From Chromobacterium sp. IIBBL 290-4 (GTDB taxonomy: Bacteria; Pseudomonadota; Gammaproteobacteria; Burkholderiales; Chromobacteriaceae): 64,000 nt of DNA. The stretch covers positions 124,001 through 188,000 of the forward strand of contig NZ_CP100128.1 in the NCBI RefSeq assembly GCF_024207115.1. Direction: 5' to 3'. Positions 34,138-43,195 of the stretch are shown in pieces. The stretch's first letter is position 1. The number at the start of each line of letters is the position of its first letter. The notes beneath the pieces are model-generated. The model was not told the origin of the DNA. It worked only from the letters and a program-made list of their open reading frames with translations, and made no database searches. A program made the position numbers and the translations under genes.

Positions 34138-37100
34138 ATGATCCTCTTCCACGCGCTGCGCGCCCGGCTGCGCCACTCCATCCGCGACAGGCTGATCGCG
34201 ATGACCTCCATCATCGTGATGGGCATGGCCTGCGCGCTGACGCTGGTCATCGCGCTGGGCGCCGCGGCCATGCTCAGGCAGGCGGCGGAGCGGCAGCTCA
34301 GCCAGAGCCTGGATCAAAGCGCCGCGCTGTTGAGCAATTTTCTGTCTGCGCGGGAATCCAATCTCAATTTGTGGGCGGCCAATCCGCTGGTCGAAGCCAT
34401 GTTCAGCGACCCGGCGCTGGCCGAAGTGTTCGCCCCCAGCCTGGACAGCTACTTCGCCAAGGCCAAAGCCCGCGAGCCCTGGATCGCCCGCATCCTCCTG
34501 CTGCAAAACGATGCCGTCATTTACGACGACAGCGGCAAAATCCCCCCCGGCGCGCTGCGTCTGGCCGAGCTGTCCCGCTTGCCCGACAACAACGTCGCCG
34601 CGATCGCCCCCCGGCAATTCCAGCTGGACATGGAGCAGCCCGCCTTGCTGCTCAAACGGCCGCTATTGAAAGAAGGCGCGGCGCTGCCGGGCGCCTATAT
34701 CGTATTGGCGCTGGACATGGCCCAGATCCAGCAAAGCCTGCTCGCCCGCATCCGCATCGGCGACAATGGCTTTGTCGCGCTGGCCGCCGGCTCTCCGTCC
34801 GCCGGCTTGCTGCTGCCATCCCGCCTCGCCATCAGCGCGGCGTCGCTGGCGGACTTCCGCGATGCCTCGCGCCGCTGGCGCGCGCAGGCGGACATTCCCG
34901 ACCATTACCGCTCCCTGGCGCTGCGCAAGCAGGCGCTGGCCGGCACGCCGCTGGCCTTGATCGGCGCCGCTTCGCAGCAGGATATCCGCGAACCGATAGG
35001 CCAGCTCCTGTTCTATTGCGCCGCCTTCGGCCTGCTGGCCCTGGCCGCCGGCGTGCTGTGCGCCATCTTTTTCGCCAAGCGGCTGACCCACCCGGTGCAG
35101 GATCTGGCGCGGGCGGCGGTGGCGCTGAAAGATGGCAATCTGACCGACCCCATCGCTTGCGCCAGCGAGGACGAGATCGGCCAGCTGGCGGTCAGCCTGG
35201 AGACCACCCGGCACGCGCTGGCGGAACTGGTGGCGGATCTAGAGTCCCGGGTCAGCCAGCGGACTCGGGACTTGTCGCTCAAGAGCGAGGAAGTCGCCCG
35301 CCTGCTGGACAACTCCGGACAGGGGTTTCTGTCCATGGACCCGGCGCTGCGGGTCAACCCCGGCTTCAGCAAAGAATGCCTGCGCATCTTCGGCCAGGAC
35401 ATCCGCGGCCTCGCGCTGCCGGACCTGCTGGCACCGGATCAGATCCGACAACGCGATTTTTTAGCCAAGACCCTGGGCCTGGCCATCTCCAGCGAGGACG
35501 ACCCGCTGCGGCGCGAGGCCTACCTCGACCTGCTGCCCGCCGAATATCGGCTGGGCGGGCACTACTACCGCGCCGAATACAAGCCGCTGGCCGAGGGCGG
35601 CATGATGCTGATCCTCACCGACGTGACCGCCCAGAAGAAACTGCAGGACAAGCTGGCCGACGAGCGCTTGCGGCTGAGTTTCATCGTCCACGCGCTGGAA
35701 TTCCGCGACGACCTGCTGGAGGCGCTGCGCGACTACGACGACTTCCGCCGCCGCAAACTGCCCAGCCTGCTCAGTTTCGAGCCCGACCCGCTCGCCCTGC
35801 TGGCCGACTTGCTGCGCGAACTGCATACCTTCAAGGGCTTGTTCGCCCAAGCCAGCCTGCCCTCCCTGCCCAACGCCTTGCATGAGCTGGAAACGCGCAT
35901 CGCCCGCCTGCGCGACAAAGACGCACTGGAAATCAACGATATCAAGCGCGAGCTGGGCTTGAGCGATCTTGGCAGAGACCTGGAGGCCGATCTGGCCATC
36001 CTGCGGGAAAAGCTCGGCCCCGCCTACCTGAGCTCGGAGCGCGCCGTGCATATTCCCGTCTCCGTTCTGGACGCGCTGGAAGGCGAGGCGAAAAAGCTCT
36101 ATGGCGACGATTCCAGGATGGCGGCGCTGATCCGCCGCTTGCGCTATGAGCCCTTCCGGCAATTGATCGCGCCGCATTTCAAGGCCGCCATGCTGCTGGC
36201 CCAGCGGCAGAACAAGCCGCTCGCGCCCATTGCCTGCGTCGGCGACGAGGCGCTGGTCGATCCCGCCCGCTACGGCCCATTCTGCAAATCGCTGGTCCAT
36301 GTGTTCCGCAACGCGGTGGATCACGGCATCGAGGATGCCGACACCCGCTTGCTGGCAGACAAAAGCGAAGTCGCCGCCATCCATTGCGAATTGACCCGCC
36401 TGCCCGGCGTGCTGCGGCTGACCATCGCCGACGACGGCCGCGGCCTGGACGCGGCGCAGCTGCGGGCCAGCGCCGCTCGCAAAAAGCTTCTGCCCGCGGA
36501 AGCGGCCGCCGCGCTGGACGACGCAGCCGCGTATCGATTGATCCTGCTGGATGGCTTCACCACCCGCCAGACAGCGGACGCGGTTTCCGGGCAGGGCGTG
36601 GGCCTGGCCGCGACGCATAAGGAGCTGCTCCGCCTGGGAGGCGAGCTGCGCATCGAATCCACCCCCGGCCAGGGCGCCGCCTTCGTCTTCACCCTGCCTT
36701 ACTCTCCGCCTGAGCCCCTGGCCGAGCCCCCCGCGCCCAAGGCCGACGCCGCCTTGCTCACGCCGCTGGCGCAAGTCACCCAGGCCTTCTGCCGCGACCA
36801 TCTCAAGCTGGAATTGGATCTGGAAGAGCGGGACGCCTCGCTGCAGACCGCCGAACTGCTGGACTTCACCGCCGTCGTGCCCCTGGGCAGCGGCATAAAC
36901 GCCTTATTGGGCCTGTCCATGGAGCGGCCCTTGCTGCTGGACATGGCGCGGCGTTTCGAGCCCGATTGCCAGGAGGCCGACATCGCGCAGCTAGCCGACA
37001 GCGTCGGCGCGGAAATCGCCAATACCGTGGTCGGCAAAACCACGGTCTATCTCACCCACCTCTCCCGCCATGTGGCGATGGGCACGCCCGAGATCCTCAT

Positions 37101-37221
37101 GCCGGACATGCGCGGCGAATGGCTGCGCCGGCACGCTTGCGTCGGCATTGCCGGCCGCGCGGACGCGGGCCGCTTCATCGTGCTGTGCGCGCACCCCCGC
37201 CCGGTTCCGGCAGCGGAATGA
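34138..37221 (+). CDS. Membrane sensor kinase fusing HPt, CheA-like ATPase and CheX-like phosphatase domains
   Basis: The product has 1027 residues. A membrane helix (about 20-45), a periplasmic sensor (about 46-290), a second helix (about 292-315) and a HAMP segment (about 316-370) are followed by a PAS-like part (about 390-500). An HPt domain has LRELHTFKGLF with phosphoacceptor His563. A CheA-type ATPase shows HVFRNAVDHGIED (Asn725), DDGRGLD (765-771) and GQGVGLAA (about 819-826). The last 145 residues resemble CheX/CheC phosphatases, with the E-x-x-N motif EIAN (Glu959, Asn962). No HisKA domain is present. It would autophosphorylate on the HPt histidine, pass phosphate to the CheY-like receiver in the operon, and perhaps remove it. 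Domain limits are estimates. Confidence 0.85.
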   Translation: MILFHALRARLRHSIRDRLIAMTSIIVMGMACALTLVIALGAAAMLRQAAERQLSQSLDQSAALLSNFLSARESNLNLWAANPLVEAMFSDPALAEVFAPSLDSYFAKAKAREPWIARILLLQNDAVIYDDSGKIPPGALRLAELSRLPDNNVAAIAPRQFQLDMEQPALLLKRPLLKEGAALPGAYIVLALDMAQIQQSLLARIRIGDNGFVALAAGSPSAGLLLPSRLAISAASLADFRDASRRWRAQADIPDHYRSLALRKQALAGTPLALIGAASQQDIREPIGQLLFYCAAFGLLALAAGVLCAIFFAKRLTHPVQDLARAAVALKDGNLTDPIACASEDEIGQLAVSLETTRHALAELVADLESRVSQRTRDLSLKSEEVARLLDNSGQGFLSMDPALRVNPGFSKECLRIFGQDIRGLALPDLLAPDQIRQRDFLAKTLGLAISSEDDPLRREAYLDLLPAEYRLGGHYYRAEYKPLAEGGMMLILTDVTAQKKLQDKLADERLRLSFIVHALEFRDDLLEALRDYDDFRRRKLPSLLSFEPDPLALLADLLRELHTFKGLFAQASLPSLPNALHELETRIARLRDKDALEINDIKRELGLSDLGRDLEADLAILREKLGPAYLSSERAVHIPVSVLDALEGEAKKLYGDDSRMAALIRRLRYEPFRQLIAPHFKAAMLLAQRQNKPLAPIACVGDEALVDPARYGPFCKSLVHVFRNAVDHGIEDADTRLLADKSEVAAIHCELTRLPGVLRLTIADDGRGLDAAQLRASAARKKLLPAEAAAALDDAAAYRLILLDGFTTRQTADAVSGQGVGLAATHKELLRLGGELRIESTPGQGAAFVFTLPYSPPEPLAEPPAPKADAALLTPLAQVTQAFCRDHLKLELDLEERDASLQTAELLDFTAVVPLGSGINALLGLSMERPLLLDMARRFEPDCQEADIAQLADSVGAEIANTVVGKTTVYLTHLSRHVAMGTPEILMPDMRGEWLRRHACVGIAGRADAGRFIVLCAHPRPVPAAE

Positions 37222-37248
37222 ACGGGACAAGCGTAGGCAAGAAAAGAA

Positions 37249-39393
37249 TCAGAAGTATTCCACGCCGGCCAAAGGCACGCCGTTGAGGCGCTGGCGGATG
37301 AACTCCCCGGCTTCCGCGGCCGGCACCGGGCGGCTGAGCAGATAGCCTTGCACCACATCGACATGGATGCTGGCCAGGAAAGTCAGCTGCTGCTCGGTCT
37401 CCACCCCCTCGGCCACCACGCGCAGGCCCATGCGGTGGGCAAGATAGGCGATGGTGTCGCATAAGGCGTTGTCGCGCTCGTCGCTGGAGATATTGCGGAT
37501 GAAAGACTGGTCTATCTTCAGCGTGTCCACCGGGAAACGGGTGAGATAAGCCAAGGAGGAATGGCCAGTGCCGAAGTCGTCGATCGCGCAGTGGATGCCC
37601 ATGTCGCGGAATTGGCGCAGCATCTGGATGGACTGCGGCGGCGACAGCATGGTGAAGGATTCGGTGATTTCCAGCTCAAGCGCCTCCGGCGCCACCCCGG
37701 TCTTGGCCAAGGTGTCGGCGATGAACTGGGTCAAGTCCACATCGGTGAACTGCGCCACGCTGAGGTTCACCGACATCCGGATATCGCCCAAACCCTGCTG
37801 CTGCCAACTTTTCAGCTGCCGGCAAGCCTCCTGCAGCACCCAGCGGCCCAGCGGCAGGATCAGGCCGGACTGCTCCGCCACCGGGATGAAGCTGGCCGGC
37901 GAAATCATGCCGCGCTCGGGGTGCGGCCAGCGCGCCAGCGCCTCCACCCCCACCACCCGGCCGGTGTTCAGCTCCACCTGCGGCTGGTAGTAAAGCACCA
38001 GTTGGCTATGGTCTATGGCTTGGCGCAAGGCCTTTTCCAGCTCGATCCGCTCCCGCATCCGCTCCACCAGGCCGGTCTCGAAAGCGTAATAGCGATGCAC
38101 CACTTGCTGCTTGGCATGGTAAAGCGCCATATCGGCGTTGCGCAGCAATTCGCTGCCGCTCTTCCCATGCTGCGGGCACAAGCTCACCCCCACGCTGGCC
38201 GAGATATGCAAGGTCATCTCGTCGATATTGTAGGGCGCGGCCACCACTTCCAGCATGCGCTCGGCCATGGCTTCGGCATGGGCGGTGTCAGCCACGTCAT
38301 TGAGCAGCAGCACGAACTCCACGCCGCCATGCCGCGCCACCATACCGTTGCCGTTCACCAGCCGCTGCAGCCGGGCCGCCAGCTCCCGCAGCAGCAAGTC
38401 GCCCACCCGATTGCCATAGACATCGTTGATGAATTTGAAATCCTCCAGCTCCAGCAGCAACACGGCGAAGGCATGGTTGCCCACCTTTTGGCAAACCTGC
38501 GACAGCGTGTCCAGCTTTTCCATCAAGCCGCTCTGGTTGACCAGCCCGGTCAGGGAATCGAAATACGCCAGCCGGTTGATGCGCTCCTGCGCCGCCACCC
38601 GCGAAGAGATGTCGATATAGCTGACTCGCAGCAAATGGCTGGTTTCGCTCGGCAAGCGGCTCAAGCGCACCTCGCAGGGCACCCGGCGGCCATCGGGCCG
38701 GATGATCACGCGCTCAAACAGCTGCACCTCGCCCTGCATCGCCCTATCGGCATGCATGCGCACGCTCTCGGTGGTGGGCAGGCCGTCCGGCTGTTGCTCG
38801 TCGTACAGGGAAATGGGGGAAAGACCCGTCAATTCGGCTATCGTGCGCCCGGTCAACAGCTCGGCTTGTTGATTGGCGTCGACGAAAACGCCGCGATCGC
38901 GGTCGAACACCATGATGGCTTCCGGCGCTTGCTCGATCAGGGCGCGGAAACGCTGCTCGCTGACGCGCAGGGATTCGGTCTTCTCCTCCACCAGCTTGCT
39001 CAGCCGCTTCTTCAGCCGCGCCAGATCCAGATGGGTATTGACGCGCGCCAGCAGTTCGCTGCGTTCGAAAGGCTTGCCGATGAAATCCACCGCGCCGGCG
39101 GCAAAGCCCTCCACCTTGGTGTCGGTATCGGCGATGGAGCTGAGAAACAGAATGGGGATATCGCGGGTGCGCGGGTTCATTTTCAGCTCGCGGCATACCG
39201 CCAGCCCATCCATGTCCGGCAGGCTGAAGTCCAGCAAAATCAAATCTGGCGACTTTTGAGAGACGAGCGACAGCGCCTCGGCGCCGCTCTGCGCCGAGCT
39301 GACTTGATAGCCCTCGGTTGACAGCAAGGCCAGCAGCATCATCAGCGTGGTCAGGGTGTCATCCACCACCAATATGTCGCCCGGCATCGGCAT
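37249..39393 (-). CDS. Response regulator REC-PAS-GGDEF-EAL (c-di-GMP phosphodiesterase likely)
   Basis: The product has 714 residues. A receiver (1-125; LILLDFSLPDMDG, Asp55, Lys in IGKPF) is followed by a helical linker, a PAS domain (about 150-265), a GGDEF domain whose signature is degenerate (GGVEF) and an EAL domain with the catalytic motifs VGVEALARW, EITES, IDDFGTGHSSLAYL, KIDQSFI and VAEGVET. The GGDEF part is therefore probably inactive or only binds GTP, and the EAL part should degrade c-di-GMP. It is convergent with the HPt/CheX kinase and shares the signalling block with a diguanylate cyclase. Its receiver could be served by any of the three kinases around it. Confidence 0.92.
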   Translation of the reverse strand: MPMPGDILVVDDTLTTLMMLLALLSTEGYQVSSAQSGAEALSLVSQKSPDLILLDFSLPDMDGLAVCRELKMNPRTRDIPILFLSSIADTDTKVEGFAAGAVDFIGKPFERSELLARVNTHLDLARLKKRLSKLVEEKTESLRVSEQRFRALIEQAPEAIMVFDRDRGVFVDANQQAELLTGRTIAELTGLSPISLYDEQQPDGLPTTESVRMHADRAMQGEVQLFERVIIRPDGRRVPCEVRLSRLPSETSHLLRVSYIDISSRVAAQERINRLAYFDSLTGLVNQSGLMEKLDTLSQVCQKVGNHAFAVLLLELEDFKFINDVYGNRVGDLLLRELAARLQRLVNGNGMVARHGGVEFVLLLNDVADTAHAEAMAERMLEVVAAPYNIDEMTLHISASVGVSLCPQHGKSGSELLRNADMALYHAKQQVVHRYYAFETGLVERMRERIELEKALRQAIDHSQLVLYYQPQVELNTGRVVGVEALARWPHPERGMISPASFIPVAEQSGLILPLGRWVLQEACRQLKSWQQQGLGDIRMSVNLSVAQFTDVDLTQFIADTLAKTGVAPEALELEITESFTMLSPPQSIQMLRQFRDMGIHCAIDDFGTGHSSLAYLTRFPVDTLKIDQSFIRNISSDERDNALCDTIAYLAHRMGLRVVAEGVETEQQLTFLASIHVDVVQGYLLSRPVPAAEAGEFIRQRLNGVPLAGVEYF

Positions 39394-39508
39394 GCACTCG
39401 CCCCCATCGGCATTGCGGCTATCTCCAGTCTAGCCGGTTTTAATCGCTTCGCGAAAACACTGATTGTCTACACTGCAACATAAATCGAGACAGGATCGGG
39501 GCGGGTCT

Positions 39509-42500
39509 ATGAAACTGACTGTGGGCAAGAACATGGCCTTGCTGGTGGCCACCGCGCTGCTGGGTCTCTCCATGCTGACGGCGCTGGAACAGTATCTGTT
39601 GGAGAAGGTTTACGACGGCGCCAATTACGCCAATATCAATGCCGTTCCCAGCCTCAAGGCGCTCGGCGATCTGCGCCGCGCCTTCCAGGAAGTCAGCATC
39701 CAGACCAGCCGGCTGGTTTACGCCGGCGACAAGAGCGAGCAGAACAAGGTAGAAACCAAGCTGGAGCGCGCCCGCGCCGACGTCAGCCAAGCGATACGCG
39801 CCTATGAAGTCGACGGCTGCGCCGGCGTCAGCTGCTTTGCCGATGAGACCGACCGCGCCGACCTGGAAAGGGAAAAACCGGTTTGGGCTCAATACCAGTC
39901 CAAGCTGGATCTGATGCTGGCCGTCATAGAAGACAAGGAGTCCAACCAAGCCAAGAGCCGGGACCTGGTGCTGGCCATGGATCCCATCTCGGATCAACTG
40001 CAAAAGCTGATCGACGAGCACGTCGATTACAATATGGTGATCGCCCGAAAGTTCTCCGACGAGGCGGCGCTCACCAAGCGCGGCGCCATCCAGCTGACGC
40101 TGATCATCAGCGCGGCCATGCTGCTGGCCATCGGCCTGCTGGGCTGGCTGACCAGCCGCTCCATACTCAGCCGGCTGGGCGGCGAGCCGACCGAGGCCGC
40201 CGACATCGCCTCCCGTCTGGCCGAAGGCGACCTCGACGTCAACATCCAACTGCGCGCCGGCGACGACAGCAGCCTGATGGCCCGCTTGCAGGAGTTGGTC
40301 GGCGCGCTGGACACGCTGGCCAGCCGCGCCTACGCCATAGGCCAGGGCGACCTGAGCCAGGAAGTGCGGCTGGCGTCGAACAAGGACAAGCTCGGCATCG
40401 CCATCAACGACATGATCAGAATGCTGCGCGGCGCCCGCGTCGAAGACGAGCGCCGCAATTGGCTGAAAGACGGTTACGGCCAGATTTCGGCGGCGCTGAC
40501 CGGCGACCTCACCACCGAACAGCTGGCCGACGCCGCCATCGGCATGATAGGCCGCTACCTGGAAGCCGGCCGCGGCGTGTTCTATCTGTATCAAGACGCC
40601 GACAAATCGCTGCAGTTGATAGGCAGCTATATGTACACCGAACGCCAGCACATCGGCGCCCGCTTTTCGCTGGGCGAGGGCGCGGTGGGCCAGGTGGCGC
40701 GCGAGCGCAAACCCATCATTCTCGAAATCGGCAGCGGCGGCGGAGAGGAAGCCGCCCCCATCGTCACCGGCACCGCGCTGACCCTGCCGCGCTACACCTA
40801 TACCTATCCCTTGCTGCACGAAAAGGAAATGGTGGGCGTGATCGAGCTGTCCAGCATGCAGCGCTTCGACGAGCGCAAACTGGAATTCCTGGCCAGCGTC
40901 AGCGGCATGCTGGCCTCCTTCCTGTTCGTGGCCGAGCAGCGCGTGCACATCCGCAAGCTGCTGTCGGCCAGCGAGGCGGCGGAAAAGGAAATGCGCCAGC
41001 AAAGCGAGCAGCTGCGCGAAAGCAATGCCCGCATGGAAGAGCAGCAGCAGCAATTGCAGCAACAATCGGAAGAACTGCAGCAAAGCAATGCCCAAATGGA
41101 AGAAGTGCAGCAGCAGCTGCGCCAGCAAACCGAGGAGCTGCAGCAGACCAACGCGCAGATGGAAGAATCGCAGCAGCAGCTGGAACAGCAGAACCAGGAA
41201 TTGCAGGAGTCCCGCAAGCAGCAGGAAAACAAGGCGCAGGAACTGGAGCAGGCCAGCAAATACAAGTCGGAATTCCTGGCCAATATGTCGCACGAGCTGC
41301 GCACGCCGCTCAACTCCATCATTCTGCTGTCCAAGATGATGGTCAACGACGACCAGGGCAAGGTAGACGGCGAAGCGCTGAAATGGGCGCAGGTGATCCA
41401 CCGTTCCGGCGAGGACCTGCTGCGGCTGATCAACGACGTGCTCGACCTGTCCAAAGTGGAGGCCGGCCGCATGGACGTGCACCTGGCCACCTTGAACAGC
41501 GCCGAACTCTGCACCGAGCTGCAAGGCATGTTCGAACATCTGGCAAGCGACAAGGGGCTGGACTTCATCATCGATGACCAGTTGCGCGCCGACTTTGTGA
41601 CCGACCCGGACAAACTGTCGCAAATTTTGCGCAATCTGCTCACCAACGCCATCAAATTCACCCGCCAGGGCAGCGTCACGCTCTGCCTGGCGCGCCACGA
41701 AGACACGCCGCTGCCTATCAGCCTAACGGTGAAGGACACCGGCATCGGCATTCCCGAAGAAAAGCGCGGCATGATCTTCGAAGCCTTCCAGCAAGCCGAC
41801 GGCTCCACCTCGCGCGAATTCGGCGGCACCGGCCTCGGCCTCACCATCAGCCAGCGCTTCGCCGAAATGCTGGGCGGGCTGATCGAACTGCGCAGCGCGC
41901 CCGGCCAGGGCAGCGAATTCATACTCTGGCTGCCCGACGCCCACGCCGCCGCCAACGGCGTCGAGCCGGCCAAGCATCACGCGCTGCCCGCCGCGCCGGC
42001 CGACGACCGCAACCAGCTGCATGCCGGCGACCGCATCATTCTGCTGATAGACGACGATCCGGTGTTCAGCCGCATGCTGCTGACGATGAACCGCCGGCTC
42101 GGCTATAAAACGCTGCTGGCGGCCAGCGGCGGCGAAGGCCTGGCCCTGGCCGGCCGCCACCGGCTGAGCGGCATTCTGCTAGACCTGAGCCTGCCCGATA
42201 TGGACGGCACCCAGGTGCTGCACGAGATCAAGACCCGCCCCGAACTGGCGGGCATCCCGGTGTATATCGTTTCGGCGCGCGACCGCGACGAGGCCTTGCT
42301 GCATCAGGGTGCCATCGGCTTCCTGACCAAACCGGCCAGCGACCAGCGGCTGGCGGCGGCCGAAGCCGAGCTGATACGCGCGGTTGGCGGCAGCAGCGAC
42401 GGCATCCTGGTGGTGGAGCGCGGCGGCATCCGCCACGAGGAGGTTTCCGAGCTGGTCGGCGCCGCCGGCGGCGCGGTGCAAGCCGCGCCTGCCGACGCCG

Positions 42501-43195
42501 ACTGGCCCGCATGGCTGCAACAGCACCCCGCGCGGCTGGCCATCATCGATCTGGGCGAATCGCCCGCCGCCGACAGCCTGGCCACCGCCGCCGCGCTGCG
42601 CGCCGCCGCACCCGCCATCGCCCTGGTGTTCTTCGCCACGCAAACGCCCAGCGATGAAGACGAGGCGGCCTTGCGCGCCTACACCGACTGCGTGATCGTC
42701 AAAACGCCGCAGGCCGGCCAACGGCTGCTGGAAAATGTGGAGCGCTTCCTGCAAGACGTGCCCAGGCAGCAGGCGACGCAGCAGAACCCGCCGCCCGCCG
42801 CCGGCAGCAAGCTGCTGGAGGGCAAGCGCATCCTGGTGGTGGACGACGATCCGCGCAATCTGTTCGTGATCACGGCGGCCCTGGAGCGGCATGGGGCCGC
42901 CATCAGCAATGCGGTGAACGGCAAGCGGGCGCTGGAATACCTCGCCCGCGAGCGTCCCGACCTGGTGCTGATGGACATCATGATGCCGGAAATGGATGGC
43001 TATCAGACCATCGCCGAAATCCGCGCCCATCCCGACTGGGCCAGCCTGCCGGTGGTGGCCATCACTGCCAAGGCGCTGCCGACCGAGCGCGAGAAAATCC
43101 TCAACGCCGGCGCCGACGACTATCTGTCCAAGCCGGTGGATTACGACCTGCTGGTGGCCAAAGCCTCGCAATGGAGCGGAGGCCGCGGCCGATGA
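39509..43195 (+). CDS. Hybrid sensor histidine kinase with GAF, Gln-rich coiled coil and three receiver domains
   Basis: The product has 1228 residues. An N-terminal helix, a periplasmic four-helix-type sensor (about 25-185), a second helix (about 195-220) and HAMP are followed by a GAF domain (about 330-480). A glutamine-rich coiled coil (about 495-580) has repeated EELQQSNAQMEE heptads. HisKA (MSHELRTPLN, His595) and the ATPase domain come next. Three receivers end the protein: REC1 (Asp892 in LLDLSLPDMDG), a degenerate middle one (IDLGESPAADS) and REC3 (Asp1156 in LMDIMMPEMDG). The stop overlaps the CheB-CheR start (ATGA at 43192). ATG 39509 is preferred to an upstream TTG. The architecture is typical of large phosphorelay hubs. 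Confidence 0.92.
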   Translation: MKLTVGKNMALLVATALLGLSMLTALEQYLLEKVYDGANYANINAVPSLKALGDLRRAFQEVSIQTSRLVYAGDKSEQNKVETKLERARADVSQAIRAYEVDGCAGVSCFADETDRADLEREKPVWAQYQSKLDLMLAVIEDKESNQAKSRDLVLAMDPISDQLQKLIDEHVDYNMVIARKFSDEAALTKRGAIQLTLIISAAMLLAIGLLGWLTSRSILSRLGGEPTEAADIASRLAEGDLDVNIQLRAGDDSSLMARLQELVGALDTLASRAYAIGQGDLSQEVRLASNKDKLGIAINDMIRMLRGARVEDERRNWLKDGYGQISAALTGDLTTEQLADAAIGMIGRYLEAGRGVFYLYQDADKSLQLIGSYMYTERQHIGARFSLGEGAVGQVARERKPIILEIGSGGGEEAAPIVTGTALTLPRYTYTYPLLHEKEMVGVIELSSMQRFDERKLEFLASVSGMLASFLFVAEQRVHIRKLLSASEAAEKEMRQQSEQLRESNARMEEQQQQLQQQSEELQQSNAQMEEVQQQLRQQTEELQQTNAQMEESQQQLEQQNQELQESRKQQENKAQELEQASKYKSEFLANMSHELRTPLNSIILLSKMMVNDDQGKVDGEALKWAQVIHRSGEDLLRLINDVLDLSKVEAGRMDVHLATLNSAELCTELQGMFEHLASDKGLDFIIDDQLRADFVTDPDKLSQILRNLLTNAIKFTRQGSVTLCLARHEDTPLPISLTVKDTGIGIPEEKRGMIFEAFQQADGSTSREFGGTGLGLTISQRFAEMLGGLIELRSAPGQGSEFILWLPDAHAAANGVEPAKHHALPAAPADDRNQLHAGDRIILLIDDDPVFSRMLLTMNRRLGYKTLLAASGGEGLALAGRHRLSGILLDLSLPDMDGTQVLHEIKTRPELAGIPVYIVSARDRDEALLHQGAIGFLTKPASDQRLAAAEAELIRAVGGSSDGILVVERGGIRHEEVSELVGAAGGAVQAAPADADWPAWLQQHPARLAIIDLGESPAADSLATAAALRAAAPAIALVFFATQTPSDEDEAALRAYTDCVIVKTPQAGQRLLENVERFLQDVPRQQATQQNPPPAAGSKLLEGKRILVVDDDPRNLFVITAALERHGAAISNAVNGKRALEYLARERPDLVLMDIMMPEMDGYQTIAEIRAHPDWASLPVVAITAKALPTEREKILNAGADDYLSKPVDYDLLVAKASQWSGGRGR

